A stretch of DNA of 64,000 bases, taken from positions 248,001-312,000 of the forward strand of contig NZ_SDWJ01000002.1 in assembly GCF_009769755.1 (NCBI RefSeq). The letters are read 5' to 3'. This DNA is from Sphingorhabdus profundilacus. GTDB taxonomy: Bacteria > Pseudomonadota > Alphaproteobacteria > Sphingomonadales > Sphingomonadaceae. Positions 18,595 to 27,540 of this stretch are shown piece by piece (the first letter of the stretch is position 1; every line of letters begins with the position of its first letter). Position numbers and translations under genes: made by a program. Under the pieces are notes generated by a model. The model was not told where the DNA came from and did not search any database. It saw nothing but the letters and a program-made list of their open reading frames with translations.

Positions 18595-19320
18595 TTACGC
18601 GGCATCCTTCGTAGCCCGCCGTGCGGCGAGCTCGGCCACGGATGCGGCACGCATGAAGGGGTTGGTCGCCTTTTCAAGCGCGATGGTGGTCGGCACCGTC
18701 GGCTCCCCCCGATCGCGCAAGGCGATAACCTCTGCCATGCGCTGCACCAAAGCCCTGTTGTCCGGCTCGACGGTGAGGGCGAAGCGGCCGTTGCTCAAGG
18801 TATATTCATGGGCGCAGTAGATGGCGGTGTCGTCGCCCAGCGCCTCTAGCGCGCGCATATTGCCAAACATCTGCTCCGCCGTGCCCTCGAACAACCGCCC
18901 GCAGCCCATCGCGAACAGCGTGTCGCCGACAAAAGCGGCCTTATCTTCGGCGAAGTGAAAGGCGATATGGCCTGCCGTATGCGCCGGGACATCAAGGACA
19001 TCAGCGGTCACATCGCCCAGCCGCACAACATCGGCGCCCTTCACCTGCACATCCAATGTCGGGATACGCCCTGCTTCGGCGGCGGGTCCTGTGATCGTGC
19101 AGCCGGTGGCCTGCCTTATCTCGACATTGCCGCCGGTGTGGTCGGGATGCCAGTGGGTGTTCCAGATCTGCGAAATCTTCCAGCCGAGCTCTTCCGCCTT
19201 TTCCAGAACGGGGGGTGCTACGGCAGGGTCGATCACCATGGTCTCGCCGCTCACCGGTTCGTGGACCAGCCAGACATAATTATCGGACAAGACCGGAATG
19301 CGGACAATTTCCAGCGCCAT
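18595..19320 (-). CDS. gloB: Hydroxyacylglutathione hydrolase (glyoxalase II)
   Basis: A 241-residue metallo-beta-lactamase-fold hydrolase. The THWHPDHTGG motif near residue 55 is the THxHxDH dinuclear metal site, and further ligands appear in PAHTAGHIAFH, FVGDTLFAMGCGRLFEG and CAHEYTLSN, all as in glyoxalase II. It hydrolyses S-lactoylglutathione to D-lactate and glutathione. ATG at 19320 is chosen because MALEIVRIPVLSDNY matches the family start; it shares one base with the gloA stop (TAATG). The two genes thus form a compact methylglyoxal detoxification operon. Confidence 0.93.
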   Translation of the reverse strand: MALEIVRIPVLSDNYVWLVHEPVSGETMVIDPAVAPPVLEKAEELGWKISQIWNTHWHPDHTGGNVEIRQATGCTITGPAAEAGRIPTLDVQVKGADVVRLGDVTADVLDVPAHTAGHIAFHFAEDKAAFVGDTLFAMGCGRLFEGTAEQMFGNMRALEALGDDTAIYCAHEYTLSNGRFALTVEPDNRALVQRMAEVIALRDRGEPTVPTTIALEKATNPFMRAASVAELAARRATKDAA

Positions 19321-19760
19321 TACCAGCTCCCGACATTGGGCATGCTTGCCCAAGGCTCCGCAGGCTCCATATGGCCTACTTGCAAAAGTTCGATCGAGAT
19401 GCCGTCCGGCGTGCGGACAAAGGCCATATGGCCATCGCGCGGCGGACGGTTGATGGTGACGCCCGCGTCCATCAGCCGCTGGCAGGTCGCGTAAATATCG
19501 TCGACCCGATAGGCCAGGTGCCCGAAATTCCGGCCGCCGCTATAATTTTCCGCAGGGCTGCCATCGGCGGGCGGCCAGTTATAGGTCAGTTCGACTTCCG
19601 CAACCCCGTCCTGGCCGGGCGCGGCGAGAAAGATGAGCGTGAATCGTCCCGCCTCGCTGTCGAAACGCCGCACTTCCTCCAGCCCGATCAGCTTAAAAAA
19701 GGCGACAGTCGCGTCGGGGTCGGTCACGCGGATCATCGTGTGCAGATATTTCGTCGCCAT
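19320..19760 (-). CDS. gloA: Lactoylglutathione lyase (glyoxalase I family, VOC fold)
   Basis: A 146-residue VOC protein with paired beta-alpha-beta modules. TMIRVTDPDATVAFFKLIGLEEVRR opens the first, carrying the His/Gln-type metal ligand region, and GHLAYRVDDIYATCQRLMDAG opens the second; RTPDGISIELLQ carries the C-terminal Glu ligand. It isomerises the methylglyoxal-glutathione hemithioacetal. ATG at 19760 is chosen because GGAG lies seven bases upstream; a longer in-frame ORF upstream has no family similarity. It is the first gene of the gloA-gloB operon. Confidence 0.9.
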   Translation of the reverse strand: MATKYLHTMIRVTDPDATVAFFKLIGLEEVRRFDSEAGRFTLIFLAAPGQDGVAEVELTYNWPPADGSPAENYSGGRNFGHLAYRVDDIYATCQRLMDAGVTINRPPRDGHMAFVRTPDGISIELLQVGHMEPAEPWASMPNVGSW

Positions 19761-19907
19761 AATAACTCCATTCATCTCTGTTAAGGCACGGTTCATCGCC
19801 GATGCATTAGCGGACCGTGCAGTGGGTCGACGCAACAAATGGACCCGGACAGCATCCGGCGCAAGGGGCGCACAGGGCTGCGGGGTGGAATTTTCTAGGA
19901 TCAGATA

Positions 19908-20663
19908 ATGGGTGATGACAGTGAAACACAAGGGGCAAGCTGGCTCGGTAAGCTAACCGCCAATCAGGGCAAGGCGTGGCTCGCGGGCACGGCGCTATTG
20001 GCGACCGGTCTGGTAGCGGGCGGCTATCTGATGGGCGACGGGCTGGTGCGCATGAAACAGTCCGACCGCGCAGTGACCGTCCGCGGGCTAGCAGAGCGCG
20101 ATGTGACCGCGGACCTTGCCACATGGACGATCGCCTATTCGGCAAAGGCGGGTGATTTGCAATCGGCTCAGGCCAAAGTCGACGGCGACACAAAGGCTAT
20201 CCGCAGCTTCTTCAATAGCCTCGGTTTTGATGCCGATGCCCTGCAGCCAACCGGCGCCAATGTCTCGCAATATAATGAAAACGGCATTCCCACCTATACG
20301 GTAAAGCAGCGCCTGTCGCTGCGTACCACCGACATCAAAAAGGCCGAAGCCGCCGTGAAGCGGCAGTTTGATCTCGTCAAAAGCGGTGTAGAGCTGGAGG
20401 AGGGATCCGGCATGGCCTATACCTTCACAAAACTGAATGATATCAAGCCGGAGATGATTGCCCAAGCCACAAAAGATGCCCGCAAATCAGCCGAGCAGTT
20501 CGCAAAGGACAGCGGCACCGGCGTCGGCAGAATCAAATCGGCAACCCAAGGCTATTTCGAAGTCACCGCCCGCGACGGCGACACCGCCGGCGGTTGGGGC
20601 GTGTCGGATTCGCCCTATAAAAAGGTCCGGGTTGTCACCACGGTCGAATATTACCTGGATTAG
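19908..20663 (+). CDS. SIMPL domain (DUF541) membrane-anchored protein
   Basis: A 251-residue protein with one N-terminal membrane segment at about residues 24-43 (AWLAGTALLATGLVAGGYLM), which probably anchors it facing the periplasm. The SIMPL domain follows: VTVRGLAERDVTADLATWTIAYSA, then a long helix-strand region and VRVVTTVEYYLD at the end. SIMPL proteins form ring-like or signalling-associated assemblies of unclear function and have been linked to stress tolerance. AGGA precedes the ATG at 19908. It is transcribed divergently from gloA. Confidence 0.88.
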   Translation: MGDDSETQGASWLGKLTANQGKAWLAGTALLATGLVAGGYLMGDGLVRMKQSDRAVTVRGLAERDVTADLATWTIAYSAKAGDLQSAQAKVDGDTKAIRSFFNSLGFDADALQPTGANVSQYNENGIPTYTVKQRLSLRTTDIKKAEAAVKRQFDLVKSGVELEEGSGMAYTFTKLNDIKPEMIAQATKDARKSAEQFAKDSGTGVGRIKSATQGYFEVTARDGDTAGGWGVSDSPYKKVRVVTTVEYYLD

Positions 20664-20744
20664 GCTTTGGACCAAGCGGCAGGAGCATTTAAATGCGTTT
20701 GTCGGCGTCTAAATGGTGCAGAAATCGGACCAAAATGCGCGCCG

Positions 20745-21392
20745 TCAGTCGAACGCCATCAACTGGCTGGGAAACGGCGCGACCAACGGCGCGGCATCAT
20801 CCCATTCCGCCGTCAGCCAGATCTGGTAATCAGCCTCCTGCAGGATCACCGGCATCGCTTTGGGATGCAGCGGTGCGACCAGCGGGTTGGGCTCGCAGGT
20901 CAGGAAGGCGAACGTCTTTTTCCCCTCGGGCGGCGACACCCCTCCCGTCGTCGCCCCACCCGCCCAGCGCCAGATACCCGCGAAAGCTGCAACCGGACGG
21001 TCGGTGATCGTAAACCAATGCTCCGCCCGCCCCTGCCCCATTTTCGGTTCGGCAAAGCGGGTGAAGGGCACAAGGCAGCGTTGCTCGGGCTTTATCAGCA
21101 TCGCGCGCCAAAAGGGGCTGGCAAGATTGCGGACATTGGTGACATGCTTCGTCACCGTCGTCTTCGGCCGCTTGCCCGGCAACGACAACGGCACGCCCCA
21201 TGTCATCAGGTCGATCGCCCCATCCAGCGCACCATCCTGCCGCACCACCGCCGCTTCGCGCCGGGGCCAGATTTCTTCCTCCAGCTCGATAGGGGCGGGC
21301 GGAACATGATCGGTCAGGCTCCACGAAATATATTCGCGCCACGTTTGCAACAGCGCCTGTGCGTCGGGGTTATTTGCATAATGGTTACACAT
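20745..21392 (-). CDS. SOS response-associated peptidase / abasic-site DNA-protein crosslink protein (SRAP, HMCES/YedK family)
   Basis: A 215-residue SRAP protein. ATG at 21392 makes cysteine residue 2 (MCNHY), the residue that is unmasked by methionine removal and crosslinks to abasic sites in single-stranded DNA; the longer ORF would hide it. The other active-site parts are present: the asparagine in NVRN, the glutamate in FTRFAEP and the histidine in PLHPKAMPVIL. It protects abasic sites during replication. No LexA box was noticed near it. It is divergent from the DUF1294 gene, 56 bases away. Confidence 0.92.
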   Translation of the reverse strand: MCNHYANNPDAQALLQTWREYISWSLTDHVPPAPIELEEEIWPRREAAVVRQDGALDGAIDLMTWGVPLSLPGKRPKTTVTKHVTNVRNLASPFWRAMLIKPEQRCLVPFTRFAEPKMGQGRAEHWFTITDRPVAAFAGIWRWAGGATTGGVSPPEGKKTFAFLTCEPNPLVAPLHPKAMPVILQEADYQIWLTAEWDDAAPLVAPFPSQLMAFD

Positions 21393-21448
21393 TATGTGCA
21401 GATTAGGGTCAGCACCTGCTAAAGCAACCATAGCAAACGAGCCTTGAT

Positions 21449-21748
21449 ATGAATTTTGTCCCATTTCTGACGCCGACCAATCTGGCTACCGCATATATTG
21501 CCGTCAATTTTTGTGCCTTTGCCGCCTTTGGTATCGACAAGATGAAAGCCGAGGCGGGCAAGTGGCGCATTGCTGAATCCACGCTGCTCATGCTCGCATT
21601 TTTGGGTGGGTCACCCGGGGCCTATGCCGGCCGTTCGCTATTTCGGCACAAGACACGCAAGCAGCCCTTTTCCAATATGCTGCACAGCATCGCCGCGTTT
21701 CAAGGCCTGTTGATTGCGGGGGGTAGCGGCTGGTTGCTGGCCGGATAG
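21449..21748 (+). CDS. DUF1294 small membrane protein
   Basis: A 99-residue protein with about three hydrophobic segments, and the DUF1294 hallmark segments AFGIDKMKAEAGKWRIAESTLL and GGSPGAYAGRSLFRHKTRKQPF. This family is widespread in bacteria as a small inner membrane protein of unknown function, sometimes fused to a cold-shock domain. Here it stands alone. Its start lies in the divergent region shared with the SRAP gene. Confidence 0.9.
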   Translation: MNFVPFLTPTNLATAYIAVNFCAFAAFGIDKMKAEAGKWRIAESTLLMLAFLGGSPGAYAGRSLFRHKTRKQPFSNMLHSIAAFQGLLIAGGSGWLLAG

Positions 21749-21829
21749 CCTTTGCCAGGCCCCCTTGTCATGACGGGCATTTGCTGAAAAAGGGATGGGC
21801 TGTTGCACATCATATCATCAGGATTCCCG

Positions 21830-22138
21830 ATGCCCGAAACCGCATTCAAGATTTTCACCGTTGACCAATGGGCGCAATTTCAAGCCGACGGTATATTTTA
21901 CGGCGCGCCGGTCGATCTGGCCGATGGCTATATCCATCTGTCCGCCGCCGACCAGCTTCAGGGCACGCTCGACAAACATTTTGCAGGGCAGACCGGACTC
22001 GTCATTGCCAAAGTGGATCTCTCGGTCCTGGGTAATCTGGTAAAATGGGAAGAATCACGCGGCGGTGCGCTGTTTCCACATATTTACGGGGCGCTGCCGG
22101 TGGACGCGGTGATTGACGAACCAGCATTTACGTCCTGA
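21830..22138 (+). CDS. DUF952 family protein
   Basis: A 102-residue protein with the DUF952 pattern: an N-terminal FKIFTVDQWAQFQADG, then DGYIHLSAADQLQGTLDKHF, and the late FPHIYGALPVDAV. The family is a small conserved cytoplasmic protein related in fold to the ADP-ribosyl/RNA 2'-phosphotransferase-like group; its role is not known. ATG at 21830 has AGGA eight bases upstream and is preferred over the ATG at 21803. A 51-codon ORF follows 23 bases downstream. Confidence 0.85.
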   Translation: MPETAFKIFTVDQWAQFQADGIFYGAPVDLADGYIHLSAADQLQGTLDKHFAGQTGLVIAKVDLSVLGNLVKWEESRGGALFPHIYGALPVDAVIDEPAFTS

Positions 22139-22161
22139 GCTTTACCGCATAGGGAGAGCTC

Positions 22162-22317
22162 ATGGCCGATCTCTATCTCAAAGCCCTCGAATCTGAACGC
22201 CGCAGCCTCTGGGCGACCGCGCGGCTGAAAGGATTGCCCAAAGATTCCCCGGAACGCCTCCGGATTGCGGCGCTTGACGCCGATATTGCGGCCCACAAGG
22301 CAAAACAAAAGGGATAA
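22162..22317 (+). CDS. Small charged protein, 51 residues
   Basis: A short ORF beginning MADLYLKALESERRSLW and ending HKAKQKG, with GGGAGAG-type ribosome binding sequence just before the ATG. The sequence is helical and rich in Lys, Arg, Ala and Glu, without cysteines or membrane segments. It lies 23 bases after the DUF952 gene on the same strand and is probably co-transcribed with it. No function is recognised. Confidence 0.7.
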   Translation: MADLYLKALESERRSLWATARLKGLPKDSPERLRIAALDADIAAHKAKQKG

Positions 22318-22330
22318 GGGCAGTTACCGC

Positions 22331-23488
22331 CTAAAGCTGCTTTTCGTAAATCCGGTAAACTTTATTGACGGTGCCACCCACAGCCTCCCCCACCGAACGC
22401 ATGGGGCCGTTGCTGGCAAGTACCCACCCAAAGTCGCCGCGAACGGCACCGAATTTGGAAACTGAATCGCGACGGATATATTCAACCAGCATGAATGCCA
22501 ACTGGCTCGCCATCCGCGTGGACTGCAGCTTTTTGACGACACCCATCAGCGGTACACGCATTGTACGCACTTTTGGCTTGCGTAACCACCATAGCAATTT
22601 TGCCCAATTAAAGGGCCATAAACTGCCCCCAAAATCCTTCAGCTTTTCATTTAGATCTGGAATCGTCATCATGAACGCGACCGGCTCTCCGTCAACTTCT
22701 GCGACGCGGATGAGATCTTCAAAAACGATCGGTTTCAGTTTTTTGCCGGCATAGGCGATTTCGGAATCGGTAAATGGCACAAAGCCCCAATTGTCGCTCC
22801 AGGCATCATTTAGGATGCTGAGCAGAAGCGCGGCTTCTTCGTCGAATCTGCTTTTGTCAACGCGCCTTATCCGGATCTTGTCCGACCGTTCGCCCATGGC
22901 GACGATCCGGCTCGACAATTCAGGAAGACCCTTATCGATCGGCAGGTCGTATGTCAGCAGATCCTGCACTCCGACATATCCGGCAGCCAACACCCAATCG
23001 GCGTAGGCTGGGTGGTTATAGCCCATCATGACCACAGGTGACTCGTCAAATCCTTCGACAAGCAAACCCGGTTCGTCCCACATCGCAAGGCTGATTGGTC
23101 CCAAGGACCGCGTCATGCCCTTTGCGCGCAAGGCGGCCTCCGCCCTTTCAATCAGCAAGGCGGCGACATCACCATTTTCGGCCTCGAACAAGCCCCAATT
23201 GCCACAGCCTAGGCCCATTCCCTGTTCAGCGGGTTGCTGCAATGCCAGATGATCGATGTGCGCTGAGATACGTCCCACAATCTGGCCACCGCGTTCGGCC
23301 AGAAAAAACTCTGCCTCGCCATGTTCGAACCAAGGGTTTTTCCCCGGCGTAATCAGGCCGTAAACCTCGTCCTTTAAAGGCGGCACCCAATGGGGATTGT
23401 CGGCATATAAGCGGTAAGGAAGGTCCACAAAGGCTTTCATGTCAGCCTTTGTCAGCACGGGTCGGATGATAATTTCTGTCATAACCAT
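22331..23488 (-). CDS. bcerS: GNAT-fold N-acyltransferase, probable bacterial ceramide synthase
   Basis: About 385 residues with a GNAT-like layout: IIIRPVLTKADMKAFVDLPYRLY at the start, a substrate region around NPHWVPPLKDE, a core with MTRSLGPISLAMWDEPGLLVEGFD, and a second domain with VAEVDGEPVAFMMTIPDLNE. This architecture matches the large GNAT-related proteins encoded next to serine palmitoyltransferase loci, one of which is the characterised Caulobacter bCerS that acylates the long-chain base in the cytoplasm. The assignment rests on context as well as sequence. The start is ambiguous between 23488 and 23482; a longer ORF would overlap the flippase gene. It ends the lptF-lptG-flippase-bcerS arm. 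Confidence 0.75.
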   Translation of the reverse strand: MVMTEIIIRPVLTKADMKAFVDLPYRLYADNPHWVPPLKDEVYGLITPGKNPWFEHGEAEFFLAERGGQIVGRISAHIDHLALQQPAEQGMGLGCGNWGLFEAENGDVAALLIERAEAALRAKGMTRSLGPISLAMWDEPGLLVEGFDESPVVMMGYNHPAYADWVLAAGYVGVQDLLTYDLPIDKGLPELSSRIVAMGERSDKIRIRRVDKSRFDEEAALLLSILNDAWSDNWGFVPFTDSEIAYAGKKLKPIVFEDLIRVAEVDGEPVAFMMTIPDLNEKLKDFGGSLWPFNWAKLLWWLRKPKVRTMRVPLMGVVKKLQSTRMASQLAFMLVEYIRRDSVSKFGAVRGDFGWVLASNGPMRSVGEAVGGTVNKVYRIYEKQL

Positions 23489-23537
23489 TTTTTGAGTCCG
23501 CCTCTGCCAACTGTCAATATACTTAGGATAACTGACC

Positions 23538-25079
23538 CTAAATACGAATCCGTTTTCGGAACGAACCCAGCGCGGCCTTGTCCGATTCATCCAATCCATA
23601 ACGCAGTCCAAGCCATAGCGAAGGCCAAAATGATGCGAAAAGCGTCAACGCACGGACGCGGGCGCCAAATGGCATTAAAACCTCGCCGGCAGCCCACAGA
23701 AAAATGATGATCGCGGTGCCCGCCGCAAGGGCGCGGAAAAACCCTGCGCCAAATGGGCTGAGCCCGTCGCTGATTTGCAATTCCACCACCGCGGCCCATG
23801 CAGTGGCGACCACCGCGAAAGAAACGGAAATTGCCATGCCCAATGCGCCATAAGCAGGTACGAGGAAAAGGGCGAGCAGCAGCCACAGAGCAAGGCCGAT
23901 GATTGAGTTCAGCAATGGGAGCCCGCGGTGGCCGACCATTTCCACAATTGGCGTTGCCGGACCTATTACGGCCTCGCCGGCCCTAGCCGCCAACAGGATA
24001 ACCAACACCGGAAGCGCAGCCGCAGTCCCGGGCGCAAAAGCGGTCAACATATCCGATGCGATCAGTATCATGAAACCCGTCAATGGCACCGCAAGTAGCA
24101 GCGACATATGCGTCGAAAATCGATACATTGGTAGCAACGCACCACGATCAACCGACGCCTGAGCCGATGCAAGGGGCGACAGGACATAGAGGAATGATTG
24201 CCGGACGATCAGGGGAATCGATGCGATTTTTCGCGCTATGCCATATAATCCGGCTGCTGCAGCGCCCGCCGTACCTGGAACCATCAGATTAAGCAAAATC
24301 GGCGGCAGGTCATTATATGCCCGCCGTGCAATTGCAGGGGGCAGCATTGCGGCGCCGCCTTTCAACACCGCAGCACGGACCGTTAATGTCATCGGCGCCC
24401 GGATCAGCATTCGCATGTTATAATAGCGACCCAGCAATTGGGCCGACATTATTGCGGTAACCGCCAGTGACAGCATATGCCCCAGCAGCAAACCCAACAA
24501 ATCAAATCCGGCAAAGAAGAAACCTCCCGCGAATAACAGGCGCGCAACCTGTTCCCAGAAAATACGTAGCCGAATTTCCGGACCAAATGCACGCTTTGCG
24601 CGGGCCGCCGCTGTCGCAATTTCGACGAAAATCCATAACGGAAGACTCCATGCGAAGAGCGCGATGGCACGCGGCATCTGCGCCACATCTTCCGGTGCGG
24701 TCGCCAAAAACCCGGCCAGCCACTCTGCCGACAAGGACATCGCCAATGCTGCCAAAACGCCAAGGCCGGTGCCCGTTACCAGTGCGAATTTGACTGCCGC
24801 ATGTTGGCTAGGCCGATCCGCTTCTGCTGGAACAACACGTTGCAGCGCCTGTCCCATCGCCAGATCCAGGATATTCGCCAATATATTGATCGCAGCCCAC
24901 AGGACCACATAAATGCCATAGCCGGACAAGCCGAACATCCAGGTATAGGCAGGCTGCGCGACAACCTCGATAAGTGCCCCCAGCCGCGACAGGGCGGCCA
25001 GCCCGGCGCCCTTGGCGACCTCTGTATTACTCACGGCGGGCGCTGGCGGAACCAGCGCGTCTTCGATAGGCCCGCTCAC
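23538..25079 (-). CDS. MOP/Wzx-type lipid flippase
   Basis: About 513 residues with roughly 12-14 hydrophobic segments. The N-terminal helix region (AALSRLGALIEVVAQPAY) and internal duplication fit the MOP (MATE/Wzx/MurJ) exporter superfamily. The position between lptG and the ceramide synthase-like gene suggests that it flips ceramide or a glycosylated precursor across the inner membrane. This is inference; O-antigen or exopolysaccharide flippases look similar. The reading frame stays open to 25124, overlapping lptG by 35 bases. No ATG is available, and GTG at 25079 or 25121, or TTG at 25124, are possible starts. Confidence 0.82.
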   Translation of the reverse strand: MSGPIEDALVPPAPAVSNTEVAKGAGLAALSRLGALIEVVAQPAYTWMFGLSGYGIYVVLWAAINILANILDLAMGQALQRVVPAEADRPSQHAAVKFALVTGTGLGVLAALAMSLSAEWLAGFLATAPEDVAQMPRAIALFAWSLPLWIFVEIATAAARAKRAFGPEIRLRIFWEQVARLLFAGGFFFAGFDLLGLLLGHMLSLAVTAIMSAQLLGRYYNMRMLIRAPMTLTVRAAVLKGGAAMLPPAIARRAYNDLPPILLNLMVPGTAGAAAAGLYGIARKIASIPLIVRQSFLYVLSPLASAQASVDRGALLPMYRFSTHMSLLLAVPLTGFMILIASDMLTAFAPGTAAALPVLVILLAARAGEAVIGPATPIVEMVGHRGLPLLNSIIGLALWLLLALFLVPAYGALGMAISVSFAVVATAWAAVVELQISDGLSPFGAGFFRALAAGTAIIIFLWAAGEVLMPFGARVRALTLFASFWPSLWLGLRYGLDESDKAALGSFRKRIRI

Positions 25080-25089
25080 TTCGAAATGC

Positions 25090-26178
25090 TCATTCTTCGG
25101 TTCGGACCAGCACGGTTTCACCAATCAGAAAGAAAAGCAAAAACGGACCCCAAGCGGCAATTATCGGCGGGTAGGCACCCAAATTGCCCATTGCGAGTGC
25201 AAAATTATCTGCCACAAAATACGCAAAACCCAGCGCCATGCCGATAACCACACGCAGGAAAAGCGCACCTGAACGCGCCAATCCGAAGGCGGCAACCGCC
25301 GCAAGCAAAGGCATCAGCAGCGTTGACAGCGGCCCTGATAATTTGTGCCATAAAATGCCTTCAAGACTGTCCGTGCGCCGACCTGCAGCCTTCAGATCAC
25401 TGATCGCATTCATCAAAGGGAAAAAACCGAGACTATCGCCGTCCACTTTTACATAATTGAATCGATCCGGTTTGATATCGCTGCCAACGTCGAGCGTATC
25501 GAACTTTTCTTCTTCGGTTGTGGCAACATTAAAACTTGTTACATCTTCAAGTTTCCAAGCCTTGCCCGTGAAACGGGCTTCGCGCGCGCGGACGACCTGA
25601 CGAAGGCTCCCATTGGTGCGAAGATAAAGGCTGACATCCCCCAGCACCGTCTGATCGCCTGCGCCGGTAACGGTTCCGGCATTTATCAAATCCGGACCTT
25701 CGCGGACCCAGACATTGGTTTTGATACCGGTATCCAATGGCACAGGACCATAATCTTCGGCCTGCCATATTTTCAGGCGGGCGGTATTGGGTGCCACCAC
25801 AATATCATTGAAAGCAAATGATATCCCGGCCACCGCAAGACTGGCGACAAACATGGGGGCGAGTATCTGGTGGGCCGACAATCCCGCCGCTTTCATGGCG
25901 ACTACTTCGCTATTCTGGCTAAGGGCTGCAAATGCGATAAGCGTCCCGAGCAGAACGGAAAATGGTAAAAAACGTGCAATAATCTGCGGTGCGCGCATCA
26001 TGACATAGCGCATGACATCGCCTTGATCATTGCCCGGAACAGAGAGTATCTTGCCACTCTCCCCCAAAAGATCGAGCGTCATCAAGATGAGGACCAGCAT
26101 GGCCAGAACCGCAAAGGTTCGGACCACGAACAGCTTCGCCATATAGATTGTGATGTTACGGGACGGAAAGAAATGCAT
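25090..26178 (-). CDS. lptG: LptG-type permease of the lipid-export ABC bridge
   Basis: A 362-residue LptF/LptG family permease. Three N-terminal membrane helices (IYMAKLFVVRTFAVLAML; ARFLPFSVLLGTLIAFAAL; SLAVAGISFAFND) are followed by a periplasmic beta-jellyroll of about 160 residues, then three C-terminal helices. SQNSEVVAMKAAGLSAHQI is the coupling-helix region that contacts the LptB ATPase. The pair LptF/LptG extracts lipid from the inner membrane and hands it to LptC. It starts three bases after the lptF stop. No lptA, lptB or lptC lies in this window. Confidence 0.88.
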   Translation of the reverse strand: MHFFPSRNITIYMAKLFVVRTFAVLAMLVLILMTLDLLGESGKILSVPGNDQGDVMRYVMMRAPQIIARFLPFSVLLGTLIAFAALSQNSEVVAMKAAGLSAHQILAPMFVASLAVAGISFAFNDIVVAPNTARLKIWQAEDYGPVPLDTGIKTNVWVREGPDLINAGTVTGAGDQTVLGDVSLYLRTNGSLRQVVRAREARFTGKAWKLEDVTSFNVATTEEEKFDTLDVGSDIKPDRFNYVKVDGDSLGFFPLMNAISDLKAAGRRTDSLEGILWHKLSGPLSTLLMPLLAAVAAFGLARSGALFLRVVIGMALGFAYFVADNFALAMGNLGAYPPIIAAWGPFLLFFLIGETVLVRTEE

Positions 26179-26181
26179 TAT

Positions 26182-27414
26182 TTAGTCCCCGGATTCTGGC
26201 ATGCCGATGGTTGCCAGGCGTGATTTTCGACCGAAATCGAATGCTTTGCGAATGGATTTGCCGATCCGGTCTGCAAAAACCTCCAGCGCACCGATCGGTT
26301 GACCGCCGGGGACATGGGCAATCACATGATACATCCACAAGATCAGCGCAGCAAAAAATGCAAATGGCACCCATAGGGCAATGAACGGATCCACGACACC
26401 CATGCCGCCCACGCCTTCTGCATATTCGTTAATTTTGTGGTAGGTCACAACCATGATGATCGACAGAAAAACGCCAAGTGCCGATGTCGACCGCTTGGGT
26501 GGAATCGCCAAAGCTACCGCTAGAAAAGGCAGCAACAGCATCATCGCCACTTCAACCAAGCGGAAATGGAAATTTGCCCAAGCCTTGTTGCGTTCACCGA
26601 CAGGCTTGCTCGCATCCCCACCGATATTCATCAATTCGGTGATGATGTATTCACGATCCTTGCCGCCGCGCGCACGGAAACTCTCGATCTTTGGCAATGG
26701 TATCGGCACATCGTGACTACTGAAACTCAATACGCGGGGCGTTTTATAATTGGGAGCATCATGGACAAGCGTACCTTTTTCCAAACGCAACAAAATTGTG
26801 TCCGGATCATCAGTCCTGAGAAACTGGCCTTTTTCCGCAGAAACCGCAATTGACTGCCCATTTTTGCTTTTGGCGTACACAAACATTCCGGTTAGCCGGT
26901 TGCCATTATCGCGGCTTTCTTCGATCCGCATGGTCAAATTTTCGCCAACATTGTTAAATTCGCCGACCCTGACCTTCGCGCCAAAAGCACCGGACCTTAA
27001 TTCAAAGCGCAACTCTTCATACAAGTAGCGCGCGCTTGGCTGGATGAAACCGACAATGGCAAAATTCAATGCTGCCAGGGCAATGGCGAGCATGAAAGGG
27101 ACACGCAAAAGGCGGAAATAGCTCATCCCCACGGCACGAAATATGTCGAGTTCAGAAGAGGTTGCAAGCTTTCGGAACGCCAGCAAAATGCCCAGCAAAA
27201 GCCCGATTGGAATTCCCAAAGAGAGATATTCGGGAATGAGATTGGCCAGCATGCGCCATACAACACTGACCGGACCACCTTCTGCCGCGACGAAGTCAAA
27301 CAGGCTCAGCATTTTTTCGAGAAGCAATAATGACGCCGCAATCGCCAGTGTGGCAAGCAGAGGCAACATTACAAGCCGGAAGACATAGCGGTCAGTGGCG
27401 GTGATAAATTTCAA
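26182..27414 (-). CDS. lptF: LptF-type permease of the lipid-export ABC bridge
   Basis: A 410-residue partner of LptG: an N-terminal RYVFRLVMLPLLATLAIA helix, a coupling segment KLATSSELDIFRAVGMSY, a periplasmic jellyroll from about residue 130 to 260, and C-terminal helices around PFLAVALAIPPKRSTSALGV. The order lptF-lptG-flippase-acyltransferase puts it at the head of a sphingolipid export arm. Whether it is the cell's only LptF, serving lipopolysaccharide or glycosphingolipid, cannot be told here. A 126-base divergent region separates it from the DUF2141 gene. Confidence 0.9.
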   Translation of the reverse strand: MKFITATDRYVFRLVMLPLLATLAIAASLLLLEKMLSLFDFVAAEGGPVSVVWRMLANLIPEYLSLGIPIGLLLGILLAFRKLATSSELDIFRAVGMSYFRLLRVPFMLAIALAALNFAIVGFIQPSARYLYEELRFELRSGAFGAKVRVGEFNNVGENLTMRIEESRDNGNRLTGMFVYAKSKNGQSIAVSAEKGQFLRTDDPDTILLRLEKGTLVHDAPNYKTPRVLSFSSHDVPIPLPKIESFRARGGKDREYIITELMNIGGDASKPVGERNKAWANFHFRLVEVAMMLLLPFLAVALAIPPKRSTSALGVFLSIIMVVTYHKINEYAEGVGGMGVVDPFIALWVPFAFFAALILWMYHVIAHVPGGQPIGALEVFADRIGKSIRKAFDFGRKSRLATIGMPESGD

Positions 27415-27540
27415 CTTATGGTCGCCCTATTACCCTAATTTGGCCGCAAACTCACCCGATAGACCGTAACAGGTTCAGGGGCAATATAGATGGCGTTTTG
27501 TCAACAAAAACGCCGGGAATACTGTTCCAGGAGTTCTATG
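27415..27540. promoter_or_regulatory. Divergent intergenic region of the sphingolipid locus
   Basis: These 126 bases separate the starts of lptF (minus) and the DUF2141 gene (plus), so promoters for both arms must lie here or be shared. The stretch is more AT-rich than its surroundings. AGGAG precedes the DUF2141 ATG. I could not identify clear -35/-10 pairs. Confidence 0.45.
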
